A DNA stretch of 15,632 nt from JALYIM01 sp040003205 (GCA_040003205.1 JBDUDA010000039.1:1-15632), one strand, 5' to 3'; shown: positions 1 to 6,565, numbered from the stretch's first letter. A program made the numbers and translations. The notes: generated from the sequence alone by a model not told the origin.

Positions 1-80
1 GACTCCGGTCGAGATGACAGGTTATTTGAAATTGAGCCACTGCCTGGAAATGTGTAAGCTCTCGGTCGCAATTCCCATCC

Positions 81-89
81 TGCTAGAAT
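81..89 (+). promoter_or_regulatory. Likely extended -10 promoter element of guaB
   Basis: The nine bases TGCTAGAAT match the extended -10 form TGnTAnAAT closely. They lie 24 bases before the guaB ATG, so transcription would begin near position 96 and leave a short leader of about 18 bases containing a purine-rich GAGAAAA ribosome-binding region. No good -35 hexamer sits 16-18 bases upstream, which is tolerated in extended -10 promoters. The assignment rests on motif match and position only. Confidence 0.5.
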
Positions 90-113
90 GGTCGCTAACT
101 TTCCGAGAAAATT

Positions 114-1619
114 ATGATCCATTTTCCCGTCCCTGAAGCCCTTACTTTCGACGATGTGCTGCTGCTACCTGCCCATTCCGACGTGATTCCCGCGCACGCC
201 GACACGCAGACGCAATTGACGCGCAACATTCGCTTGAACATCCCAATCGTGAGCGCGGCCATGGACACGGTCACTGAATCCCACATGGCGATCGCGATTG
301 CCCAGCAGGGCGGCATCGGAATTATTCATCGCAACCTGAGCATCGAGCAGCAGTCCAATGAAGTTGATAAGGTAAAGCGCTCGGAAAGTGGAATGATTGT
401 TGACCCGGTCACGATGTCGCCTGACGATAAAGTCTCCGACGCGCTGGAAGTTATGCGCAAATACAAAATTTCCGGTGTTCCCATCACCAGCAATAAGAAG
501 TTAGTCGGAATTCTCACCAACCGCGACCTGCGGTTTGAATCTCGCTTCGACATTCCCATCAGTAAAGTGATGATCAAGGAGAACCTGATCACTGTTGCGG
601 TCGGCACCACTCTCGAAGAAGCTGAAAAGATTCTGCACGAACATCGTGTAGAGAAATTGCTGGTTGTGGACGATCAATACAACCTTAAAGGCCTGATTAC
701 GGTAAAAGACATTCAGAAAAAACTGAAGTATCCCAACGCGGCCAAAGACGCTCACGGACGTCTGCGGGTGGCGGCGGCAATCGGCGCTTCTGGAGATTTT
801 CTCGAACGTGCTCAGGAGATGGCAAAGAATAATGTGGATCTCATCGCCATTGACAGCGCGCACGGACACTCCACTCGCGTGCTGGAAGCCATAAAAATTA
901 TCAAGGCGAAGCTGCCGGAAGTAGACCTGATTGCGGGCAACGTCGCGACATTCGACGGCGCCTGCGAACTCGCGCGCGCCGGCGCGGACGCAATTAAAGT
1001 CGGCATCGGACCGGGCTCGATTTGTACCACTCGCGTTGTTACCGGAGCAGGCGTGCCGCAGGTCACTGCCATCGCCGAAGCTTATCGCGCCACCAAAGAC
1101 AGCGGCGTCCCGCTGATCGCCGACGGCGGCATTAAGTACTCGGGAGATATTACGAAGGCGCTCGCGGCTGGAGCCGCAGCCGTTATGGTGGGATCAATGT
1201 TCGCGGGCACCGATGAGTCTCCGGGAGAAATGATTCTTTATCAGGGACGCACATTCAAAAGCTATCGTGGTATGGGCTCGCTGGGAGCGATGGCCGCGGG
1301 ATCGAGTGAGCGCTATTTTCAGAACGCCGAAGGAGAGGCGTCGCCAGCGATTTCCAGCATGAGTGAAGATTCGAATCGCACTGCAAAGCTGGTTCCCGAA
1401 GGCATTGAAGGACGCGTTCCCTACCGCGGATCGGTTTCAATGATCGTCCATCAGATGGTGGGCGGATTGAAATCCGGCATGGGCTACTGCGGATGCGCCA
1501 CAATCCCCGAGTTATTGCAGAAAACAAGATTTGTGCGCATCAGCCTCGCTGGTTTGCGCGAGAGCCACGTACATGACGTGATGATCACGCGCGAAGCGCC
1601 AAATTATGCGGCCGAGTGA
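114..1619 (+). CDS. guaB: Inosine-5'-monophosphate dehydrogenase
   Basis: This cytosolic enzyme oxidises IMP to XMP with NAD+, the committed step of guanine nucleotide synthesis. The 501-residue length is near the usual size for bacterial IMPDH. The N-terminal barrel segment begins with the typical TFDDVLLLPA at about residues 11-20. Two tandem CBS domains occupy about residues 95-205. The catalytic loop GIGPGSICTTR places the nucleophilic cysteine at residue 304. IMP-phosphate contacts follow in IADGGI (335-340) and the glycine-rich VGSMFAGTDE region (359-368), and the mobile flap motif GRVPYRG is at 433-439. The ATG is preceded by a GAGAAAA ribosome-binding region and a likely promoter at 81-89. 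No terminator separates it from the next gene 54 bases downstream, so the two may be cotranscribed. It converges with the ribosomal operon and is not part of it. Confidence 0.98.
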   Translation: MIHFPVPEALTFDDVLLLPAHSDVIPAHADTQTQLTRNIRLNIPIVSAAMDTVTESHMAIAIAQQGGIGIIHRNLSIEQQSNEVDKVKRSESGMIVDPVTMSPDDKVSDALEVMRKYKISGVPITSNKKLVGILTNRDLRFESRFDIPISKVMIKENLITVAVGTTLEEAEKILHEHRVEKLLVVDDQYNLKGLITVKDIQKKLKYPNAAKDAHGRLRVAAAIGASGDFLERAQEMAKNNVDLIAIDSAHGHSTRVLEAIKIIKAKLPEVDLIAGNVATFDGACELARAGADAIKVGIGPGSICTTRVVTGAGVPQVTAIAEAYRATKDSGVPLIADGGIKYSGDITKALAAGAAAVMVGSMFAGTDESPGEMILYQGRTFKSYRGMGSLGAMAAGSSERYFQNAEGEASPAISSMSEDSNRTAKLVPEGIEGRVPYRGSVSMIVHQMVGGLKSGMGYCGCATIPELLQKTRFVRISLAGLRESHVHDVMITREAPNYAAE

Positions 1620-1673
1620 TCCGCTGATTTGCCTGCTGCTCAATCACTCTCACCGCGCTCGCGAAAGCTTTGA

Positions 1674-2207
1674 TTGAATCCCTCACGCAAGGATATTTCA
1701 AGGGCCTGGCTCCCGGCCCTCATATGGCTGGCGATTATTGCGGTGGAATCCACCAGTTTTTTCTCTGCCGATAATACCGGCCGATGGATGTACCCATTTT
1801 TCCATTCTGTTTTTGGACTCGACCTCGTTCGTTTTGGAGTGTGGCATCACTACTTACGGAAGACCGGTCATTTTGTCGGCTACTTCACTCTTAGCATCCT
1901 TCTGTTCCGCGCATGGCGGGCGACCTTGCCAGCCTCGACTGATTTCGAATTCGAAGTGCCTGGCAATTGGTCGTTTCGTTGGGCGAGAATTTCTGTGTTA
2001 ATGACAATCCTGGTGGCGTGTGCGGATGAATGGCATCAATCCTACATTCCTTCCCGCACAGGCAGCATTCGTGACGTTTGGCTGGATGGCACCGCGGGAC
2101 TGGTAGCGCAGATTGTTGTTTTTGTGTGGCTGAAGATGCGAGGCAGGAAGGCTGAACACAGTACTGCCTTAGGACTTTCACATCCAGCCGCTCCTGGCGA
2201 CGACTAA
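1674..2207 (+). CDS. VanZ-family membrane protein
   Basis: A 177-residue predicted inner-membrane protein of the VanZ-like family. Family features are a first membrane helix ending in VES (residues 24-26), a conserved RKTGHFVGYF segment at 62-71 opening the second helix, and the DEWHQ motif at 118-122 followed by RTGSIRDVWLDGTAG (128-142), a string of conserved polar residues leading into the last helix. VanZ itself confers low-level teicoplanin resistance in enterococci, but the biochemical role of most homologues is unknown, so resistance should not be assumed. The start is a TTG directly after an in-frame TGA; no other usual start codon precedes the first helix, so TTG is the best choice. 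The ribosome-binding site is weak. The stop codon overlaps that of the converging gene at 2204-2695. Confidence 0.85.
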   Translation: MNPSRKDISRAWLPALIWLAIIAVESTSFFSADNTGRWMYPFFHSVFGLDLVRFGVWHHYLRKTGHFVGYFTLSILLFRAWRATLPASTDFEFEVPGNWSFRWARISVLMTILVACADEWHQSYIPSRTGSIRDVWLDGTAGLVAQIVVFVWLKMRGRKAEHSTALGLSHPAAPGDD

Positions 2208-2695
2208 TACATCGCGTCGTATTTCGTGACCACGTACTGTCCTGCTTTGTTTTCCAGCGTGACCGAGAATAGTTCGCTGTACGTACCCGATTGACCGGCA
2301 TCAGTGTAGCGGACGCCTCGATAGCGCAGAATCCGCAGCGGGGGTGCATCTTCCCAGTCCACGACTTTCCATGAAACTAGCGGATGTTTCCCCTCTGAAG
2401 TGCAAAGAAAGTCCGCGTACTTTTTGCGATAGTCCTTGAACCAGTCCGCCAGTTGCTCGTTGCATTTGCCATCCCGCAAGGCGCGAATGAATTTTCCGGC
2501 AACCAGTTCGGACTCTCTGTCTCGCAATGGATTCAAGCGAATGGAAGTTGGAACTCCGCTGAGCGAATCGCGCTCTTCGGAACGCGACAAGACCGGACCC
2601 TGACCGTCCAGCCAGAACAGGTAGCCCAAGAACACCATTAGGATGAGGAGTCCAGCACCGACCGCGATGCCGATCTGCATTCTCGACACTGCCAT
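2204..2695 (-). CDS. Unrecognised protein with one N-terminal membrane helix
   Basis: I do not recognise this 163-residue protein. It begins with a short positively charged stretch and one hydrophobic segment at about residues 8-29, ending in YLFWLDGQGP. There is no lipobox cysteine, so it is probably a membrane anchor with an exported soluble domain of about 130 residues. That domain holds two cysteines (78 and 98) that could pair outside the cytoplasm. The helical segment around AGKFIRALRDGKCNEQLADWF followed by strand-like stretches loosely resembles NTF2-like or lumazine-binding-type small domains; this is a weak inference. The frame stays open far upstream into rplQ, but ATG 2695 is chosen because the sequence before it lies over a terminator and reads as non-coding. 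A second ATG at 2680 is possible. It lies beyond the rplQ terminator, so it probably has its own promoter. Confidence 0.7.
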   Translation of the reverse strand: MAVSRMQIGIAVGAGLLILMVFLGYLFWLDGQGPVLSRSEERDSLSGVPTSIRLNPLRDRESELVAGKFIRALRDGKCNEQLADWFKDYRKKYADFLCTSEGKHPLVSWKVVDWEDAPPLRILRYRGVRYTDAGQSGTYSELFSVTLENKAGQYVVTKYDAMY

Positions 2696-2834
2696 AGATG
2701 TCGCAAGTTTAGCTCTAATCTCGGGCCGAGACAGGTTACGTTCATGATTCGGGCAAACGTCCAACCGGACAGGAAGCATTCGGGCGAATTCGCAGTCCGA
2801 TCGGCTGAATCGCACTCGTGGCAGCCGGCCACCA

Positions 2835-2866
2835 AATAAAAAAGCGCCCCTCTCGGAGCGCCTTTG
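2835..2866 (-). terminator. Intrinsic terminator after rplQ
   Basis: Read on the minus strand, the RNA forms an 11-base-pair GC-rich stem (AAAGGCGCUCC with GGGGCGCUUUU, two G-U wobbles) closed by a GAGA tetraloop, followed by a run of six or more U. It begins about 17 bases after the rplQ stop codon. On the plus strand only three T follow the stem, so it should act mainly on the ribosomal operon. It marks the end of the spc-alpha transcript. Confidence 0.9.
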
Positions 2867-2882
2867 TGAGCCAGGTTTCGAC

Positions 2883-3392
2883 CTACTCTTTTGTTTTGCT
2901 TTCGCCTTCGGCATGGTCGCTGGTAGGATGCTCGACGCCGCCCTGAGCTTCCGCTTCTTCCATCGCTCGCTTGGCTTCGGCGGCACGTTTCGAGCGGACC
3001 TCCGCACGTTTTTCACGCTTTTCTTCTTGTAGTTTTTCGCTACCCAGAAGCTCCACGAAAGCGGTGTCGGCACCGTCACCTTTGCGCCATCCCAAATGAA
3101 CGATGCGGAGGTAGCCGCCATTGCGATCGCCGAAACGCGGGCCGATGGTGTCGAAAAGCTTGTCTACGGCAGCGCTCGTCATCAGATAAGCGCCCGCCAA
3201 CCTGCGGGCCGCGAGGTCGCCGCGCTTGCCGAGCGTAATCATCTTCTCGACTTGGGGACGAAGCGCCTTCGCCTTGGGCAGAGTGGTTTCGATTCGCTCT
3301 TCGAGAATGAGCGACGTGACCAGGTTCCGCAACAGGGACCGGCGGTGGCTGGTGTTACGTCCTAATTTCCATCCGGCTACTTTGTGACGCAT
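2883..3392 (-). CDS. rplQ: 50S ribosomal protein L17
   Basis: L17 is a large-subunit protein near the exit of the peptide tunnel. The N-terminus MRHKVAGWKLGRNTSHRRSL and the LRNLVTSLILEERIETT segment are the classic family signature, and the family core ends near residue 117 (TAFVELLG). At 169 residues it is well beyond the usual 115-130. The extra C-terminal tail of about 50 residues (118-169) is rich in Lys, Arg, Glu and Ala, can be read as a charged helix, and ends in an acidic tail. The ATG has a TGAGG ribosome-binding site located inside a short perfect palindrome (3394-3406). It is the last gene of the alpha operon, 99 bases after rpoA, with a strong terminator behind it. Confidence 0.97.
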   Translation of the reverse strand: MRHKVAGWKLGRNTSHRRSLLRNLVTSLILEERIETTLPKAKALRPQVEKMITLGKRGDLAARRLAGAYLMTSAAVDKLFDTIGPRFGDRNGGYLRIVHLGWRKGDGADTAFVELLGSEKLQEEKREKRAEVRSKRAAEAKRAMEEAEAQGGVEHPTSDHAEGESKTKE

Positions 3393-3491
3393 GACTGAGC
3401 CTCAGTTCTTAAATGTGCAGGGAACGGAATCGCTTCTTTGCCGCAACTCCCTTCCCACGGTCTTTCTGCTTCGTGACAACTCAACTAATGT

Positions 3492-4526
3492 TTACAGATC
3501 GTTGTCGAGTCCATAAGCGGACGCGGGCAGAATCTGGTTTGAAGTTGGTCCAGGCACTGCATTTCCCTGTTCATCAATCTTCATGCCGAGGCTCAATCCC
3601 ATCGTCCCCAGAATCTCTTTGATCTCATTCAATGATTTGCGTCCGAAGTTTTTGGTCTTCAGCATCTCAGCTTCGGTCTTTTGGACGAGTTCTCCAATGC
3701 TCTGAATGTTCGCGTTCTTCAGGCAGTTGTAGCTGCGCACCGAAAGCTCAAGCTCTTCGACCGAACGATTGAGGTTTTCGTTCTTGATCTCGGGCTTGCG
3801 CTCTTCGGAAGAACTCGAGGTCTCGATATCTTCTTCAAAGTTAATGAAGATATTCATGTGGTCTTTCAGCAGCTTCGCCGCCAAGCCAATCGAATCGGCC
3901 GGCGTGATGGAGCCGTTGGTCCACACTTCGAGCGTCAGCTTGTCATAGTCAGTGATCTGTCCCAAACGGGCCGCTTCCACGGTGTAGTTGCACTTGCGAA
4001 CCGGAGAGTGAACGGAATCGATCGGAATAAATCCGATGCCGAGATCCTCGTCGAAGTTCTTGTCGGCGGAGACGTATCCACGTCCACGCTTCAAGCGCAT
4101 TTCCATGTCGAGCTTGCCGCCTTCGCTGACGGTCGCGATGTAGACGTCTTTGTCGAGGACCTCAACGTCGGAGTCAGCTTCGATCATTCCAGAGGTCACG
4201 ATTCCCGGCTGATCAGCGCGCAAGTAGATTGCCTTGGGAGCATCCCCGCTCAGCTTGAACGGTACCTGCTTCAGGTTGAGGATGATGTCGGTGGCGTCTT
4301 CTACCACGCCGGTGATGGATTGAAATTCGTGCAACACGCCTTCTACTTTCACTGCGGTTACGGCCGCGCCTTCAATGGATGAGAGCATCACCCGGCGAAG
4401 AGCATTTCCGATGGTAGTTCCGAAGCCGCGCTCAAATGGCTGGGCCCAGAAGATGCCGTACTTGTCAGTGAGTGAAGAGGTGTCTACTGCTAAACGTTTC
4501 GGTTTTTGGAAACCCTTCCAAAGCAT
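3492..4526 (-). CDS. rpoA: DNA-directed RNA polymerase subunit alpha
   Basis: The alpha subunit dimerises to scaffold RNA polymerase assembly and binds promoter UP elements and activators. The 344-residue protein has the N-terminal dimer motif ERGFGTTIGNALRRVMLSS at 32-50, the rest of the assembly domain to about 232, an acidic serine-rich linker (233-253) and the C-terminal DNA-binding domain at about 254-310. The DNA-contact segment VRSYNCLK places Arg264 at the position of E. coli Arg265. A tail of about 30 residues follows the conserved LSLGM. The ATG has a strong AAGGAG ribosome-binding site 9 bases upstream. The 165-base gap from rpsD holds a two-tier hairpin (4558-4601) and a single heptad-repeat arm (4637-4661), so alpha may be controlled separately from S4. 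Confidence 0.99.
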   Translation of the reverse strand: MLWKGFQKPKRLAVDTSSLTDKYGIFWAQPFERGFGTTIGNALRRVMLSSIEGAAVTAVKVEGVLHEFQSITGVVEDATDIILNLKQVPFKLSGDAPKAIYLRADQPGIVTSGMIEADSDVEVLDKDVYIATVSEGGKLDMEMRLKRGRGYVSADKNFDEDLGIGFIPIDSVHSPVRKCNYTVEAARLGQITDYDKLTLEVWTNGSITPADSIGLAAKLLKDHMNIFINFEEDIETSSSSEERKPEIKNENLNRSVEELELSVRSYNCLKNANIQSIGELVQKTEAEMLKTKNFGRKSLNEIKEILGTMGLSLGMKIDEQGNAVPGPTSNQILPASAYGLDNDL

Positions 4527-4557
4527 TGCGTTATTCTCCTTCGGCCGTTTGGCTCGA

Positions 4558-4601
4558 AGCTGGCTCCCTGAGTCGGTCCGGACTCAGGTCAAGCGCCAGC
4601 T
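4558..4601 (-). promoter_or_regulatory. Two-tier hairpin in the rpoA leader
   Basis: The outer stem pairs AGCTGGC (4558-4564) with GCCAGCT (4595-4601); the inner stem pairs CCTGAGTC (4567-4574) with GACTCAGG (4581-4588) around a 6-base loop. A 2-versus-6-base internal loop separates them, giving 15 Watson-Crick pairs. It is transcribed between rpsD and rpoA and ends about 30 bases before the rpoA ATG. No U-run follows, so it is not an ordinary terminator. The direct repeat TGGCTCGAA flanks it at 4550-4558 and 4612-4620. A role in rpoA translation, mRNA processing or stability is inference. Confidence 0.5.
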
Positions 4602-4636
4602 AAGGCTGATCTGGCTCGAATGTGGACCGTAAAATC

Positions 4637-4661
4637 GGCTTTTAGCTATTAGCTAGTAGCT
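4637..4661. repeat. Single heptad-phased repeat arm (rpoA-rpsD gap)
   Basis: Four units beginning RGC occur at 4637, 4644, 4651 and 4658, exactly 7 bases apart (GGCTTTT, AGCTATT, AGCTAGT, AGCT). It is one 25-base arm with the same length and phase as those of the paired elements at 5396-5454, 5918-5978 and 6799-6894, but no complementary arm follows. Confidence 0.7.
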
Positions 4662-4691
4662 TCTTCACTACCCCGCCCATTTCGCGGATCT

Positions 4692-5321
4692 TTACTTGCT
4701 ATACAACTCAACGATCAACTGCTCGTTGACCGGCAGGTGAATGTCTTCGCGCTTCGGTAGTGCGTTGACTTTGCCGGAGTAATTGTCGCGTTCAATCGTC
4801 AACCAATTGGGCGCATTCTGATGGCTGGCAAACTCCTTCGCGATTTCCAGGATGCTCAGCTTGCGGCTGTTTTCCCGAATGGCAATCTCTTCCCCAACGC
4901 TTACAGGATAAGAAGGAATATTCACCTTGTGTCCGTCAACCTGCACGTGGCCATGACGCACCAGTTGGCGGGCCTGACGGCGGGATATACCAAAGCCGAG
5001 ACGATAGACCACGTTGTCCAGGCGGCGCTCCAGCTGTTGCAGAAGTATTTCGCCGGTGACACCCTTGGACCGGGCTGCCTTCTCAAAGTAGTTTCGGAAC
5101 TGGCTTTCCTGCGTGAAGTACATGCGCTTGGTCTTCTGCTTCTCGCGCAGTTGCAGGCCGTATCCTACGATTTTGGCTTTGCGATCTTTACCGTGCTGGC
5201 CAGGAGCGAAGTTGCGCTTTTCGATGGCGCATTTGTCGCTGAAACATTTTGTGCCTTTGAGGAATAACTTCATTCCTTCGCGGCGGCAGAGTCGGCAAAC
5301 GGGTGCGGTATAACGGGCCAA
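4692..5321 (-). CDS. rpsD: 30S ribosomal protein S4
   Basis: S4 is a primary 16S rRNA-binding protein and in several bacteria represses its own operon. The 209-residue protein has a complete N-terminal zinc site, Cys9, Cys12, Cys26 and Cys31 (C-x2-C-x13-C-x4-C), and the S4 RNA-binding fold beginning near LERRLDNVVYRLGF at about residue 97. The C-terminal LIVELYSK is typical. The start codon is TTG (5319-5321) with a strong AAGGAG site (5329-5334) 7 bases upstream; the next in-frame methionine is residue 17 and would remove half the zinc site, so TTG is the start. A paired heptad-repeat element (5396-5454) lies between it and rpsK. Confidence 0.98.
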   Translation of the reverse strand: MARYTAPVCRLCRREGMKLFLKGTKCFSDKCAIEKRNFAPGQHGKDRKAKIVGYGLQLREKQKTKRMYFTQESQFRNYFEKAARSKGVTGEILLQQLERRLDNVVYRLGFGISRRQARQLVRHGHVQVDGHKVNIPSYPVSVGEEIAIRENSRKLSILEIAKEFASHQNAPNWLTIERDNYSGKVNALPKREDIHLPVNEQLIVELYSK

Positions 5322-5395
5322 TTATTTTCTCCTTAGTTAGATGACCGGTTTACGGGTTTGGCTTCACCCTTCGTCCCGGACGAAAATCAGTTGCT

Positions 5396-5454
5396 GGCTT
5401 TTAGCTTTTAGCTTTTAGCTTTTACTTAGAGCCAAAAGCCTATAGCCAAGAGCC
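5396..5454. repeat. Paired heptad-phased inverted repeat (rpsD-rpsK gap)
   Basis: The left arm (5396-5420) carries RGC units at 5396, 5403, 5410 and 5417, nearly perfect copies of AGCTTTT. The right arm (5430-5454) is its imperfect inverted complement, with 19 of 25 positions able to form Watson-Crick pairs and a 9-base loop between. The element ends 5 bases before the rpsK stop codon, inside the transcribed gap. No U-run follows on the transcribed strand, so it is not a normal terminator. Confidence 0.8.
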
Positions 5455-5459
5455 TTTTG

Positions 5460-5888
5460 CTACACTCTTCGGCGCTTTGGCGGACGGCAGCCATTGTGCG
5501 GAATTGGGGTCGCGTCCTTAATGTTTCGGACTTCAATTCCCGATGACGCCAGCGCGCGAATGGCGGACTCACGGCCTGAACCGGGACCGCTAACACGCAC
5601 TTCTACGCTGCGCACTCCGTGATCACGCGCCAAAGTCGCCGCGTTCGACGCAGCTTGCTGCGCCGCGAAGGGCGTGCCTTTGCGCGATCCACGAAAGCCG
5701 AGCGATCCGGAACTCTTCCAAGCGAGCACGTTTCCGGCTGGATCCGCAATCGTCACAATGGTGTTATTGAAAGACGCCTGAATGTGAGCGATGCCGTGCG
5801 AGACGTGCTTGCGCTCTTTCTTCTTGAAGGTCTTCTTCTTGCCTTTTTTCTCCGGAGTTCCCGGAGAAGCTGCCGCTGGTTTTGCCAT
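5460..5888 (-). CDS. rpsK: 30S ribosomal protein S11
   Basis: S11 sits on the platform of the small subunit and contacts mRNA near the E site. The core starts at VSHGIAHIQASFNNTIVTI (residues 29-47), continues through GFRGSRKGTPFAAQ (64-77) and the VRVSGPGSGRESAIRAL region (97-113), and ends with the signature TPIPHNGCRPPKRRRV. At 142 residues it is about 13 longer than the E. coli protein; the extra part is a low-complexity Lys/Ala/Pro N-terminus. The ATG has a GAGGA site about 10 bases upstream. It lies between two paired repeat elements, one on each side. Confidence 0.98.
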   Translation of the reverse strand: MAKPAAASPGTPEKKGKKKTFKKKERKHVSHGIAHIQASFNNTIVTIADPAGNVLAWKSSGSLGFRGSRKGTPFAAQQAASNAATLARDHGVRSVEVRVSGPGSGRESAIRALASSGIEVRNIKDATPIPHNGCRPPKRRRV

Positions 5889-5917
5889 GATTGCTTTTTC
5901 CTCGCTGCGTGCTCTGT

Positions 5918-5978
5918 TGCTCTTGGCTCTCGGCTCTTGGCTCTCAAGCTTTAAGCCAAAGGCCTAGAGCCAACAGCC
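5918..5978. repeat. Paired heptad-phased inverted repeat (rpsK-rpsM gap)
   Basis: The left arm (5918-5942) has units starting at 5918, 5925, 5932 and 5939 (TGC, GGC, GGC, GGC). The right arm (5954-5978) can pair with it at 20 of 25 positions, with an 11-base loop. Its base sequence differs clearly from the element at 5396-5454 (CTCTTGG rather than CTTTTAG), yet arm length and 7-base phase are the same. It lies wholly in the gap and ends 5 bases before the rpsM stop codon. Confidence 0.8.
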
Positions 5979-5982
5979 GCTC

Positions 5983-6369
5983 TTATGTCTTTGCTGCTGT
6001 TTTCTTCTTTTGCGTAATCGTTCCCTTGCGCGGACCTTTACGGGTGCGGGCATTGGTATGCGTGCGCTGTCCTCGGACCGGCAGGTTACGCCGATGGCGG
6101 TATCCGCGATAGGAGCCGATTTCGATGAGACGCTTGATGTTCATCGAAATCTCTTTGCGCAGATCGCCTTCGACCAATCCTTCGGCCTCGATGACCTGGC
6201 GGATGCGATTTACTTCATCTTCGCCCAGGTCCTGAACTTTTTTCATGGGCTCTACATCCGCCTGCTTAAGAATCCGCGCAGAGCGGGGATTGCCGATTCC
6301 GTAGATGTAGGTCAGCGCGATATTCACGTGTTTGTTGCGGGGAAGATCAACGCCAGAAATTCGTGCCAT
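5983..6369 (-). CDS. rpsM: 30S ribosomal protein S13
   Basis: S13 is in the head of the small subunit and contacts the 50S subunit and P-site tRNA. The N-terminus MARISGVDLPRNKHV, the helix-hairpin-helix segment IYGIGNPRSARIL (22-34) and the RGYRHRRNLPVRGQRTHTNAR signature at about 88-108 are all diagnostic. The length of 128 residues is within the family range, with a short Lys-rich tail. The ATG has an AGAGGAG ribosome-binding site 4 bases upstream. It follows rpmJ in the usual order rpmJ-rpsM-rpsK-rpsD-rpoA-rplQ. Confidence 0.98.
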   Translation of the reverse strand: MARISGVDLPRNKHVNIALTYIYGIGNPRSARILKQADVEPMKKVQDLGEDEVNRIRQVIEAEGLVEGDLRKEISMNIKRLIEIGSYRGYRHRRNLPVRGQRTHTNARTRKGPRKGTITQKKKTAAKT

Positions 6370-6391
6370 AGTGCTCCTCTTATTTTAGCTG

Positions 6392-6505
6392 TTAGCCCTG
6401 CCGCTGCTTGTGCTTGGCAGTTTCGCAAATCACCCGCACCACGCCTTTGCGGTGGATGACTTTGCACTTATCGCAAATTTTCTTTACTGAAGCTCTGACT
6501 TTCAT
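6392..6505 (-). CDS. rpmJ: 50S ribosomal protein L36 (zinc form)
   Basis: This 37-residue protein binds 23S rRNA in the large subunit. It begins MKVRASVKKICDKCKVI and ends KHKQRQG. The zinc ligands are complete: Cys11, Cys14, Cys27 and His32, so this is the zinc-containing form. It lies between infA and rpsM as usual. The ribosome-binding site (AGAAAG) is weak. Its stop codon lies within a two-unit fragment of the heptad repeat (AGC at 6387 and 6394), so the repeat seems to abut or form the gene end. Confidence 0.97.
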   Translation of the reverse strand: MKVRASVKKICDKCKVIHRKGVVRVICETAKHKQRQG

Positions 6506-6565
6506 GATGTCGTTCTTTCTTTGCTGCGAAATCTTTCAGCTGAATTTTCAGCGCGGCAATTGGCG

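Noticed and set aside
1674..2207. Glycopeptide resistance gene vanZ in the strict sense
   Set aside because: The family match is clear, but chromosomal VanZ-like proteins are widespread without vanA-type clusters; no other resistance genes are present here.
2719..2731. TCTCGGGCCGAGA inverted repeat upstream of the unknown gene
   Set aside because: It could be an operator, but no convincing promoter hexamers surround it and it occurs once.
2696..3121. Upstream continuation of the unknown gene frame into rplQ
   Set aside because: The frame is open to 3121 but runs across the rplQ terminator and overlaps rplQ; the part before ATG 2695 does not look like protein and the terminator would block expression of it.
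3681..4382. 233-codon open frame on the plus strand opposite rpoA
   Set aside because: It lies wholly antisense to rpoA, whose protein is certain; the translation has no recognisable family and is typical of a shadow frame in moderate-GC DNA.
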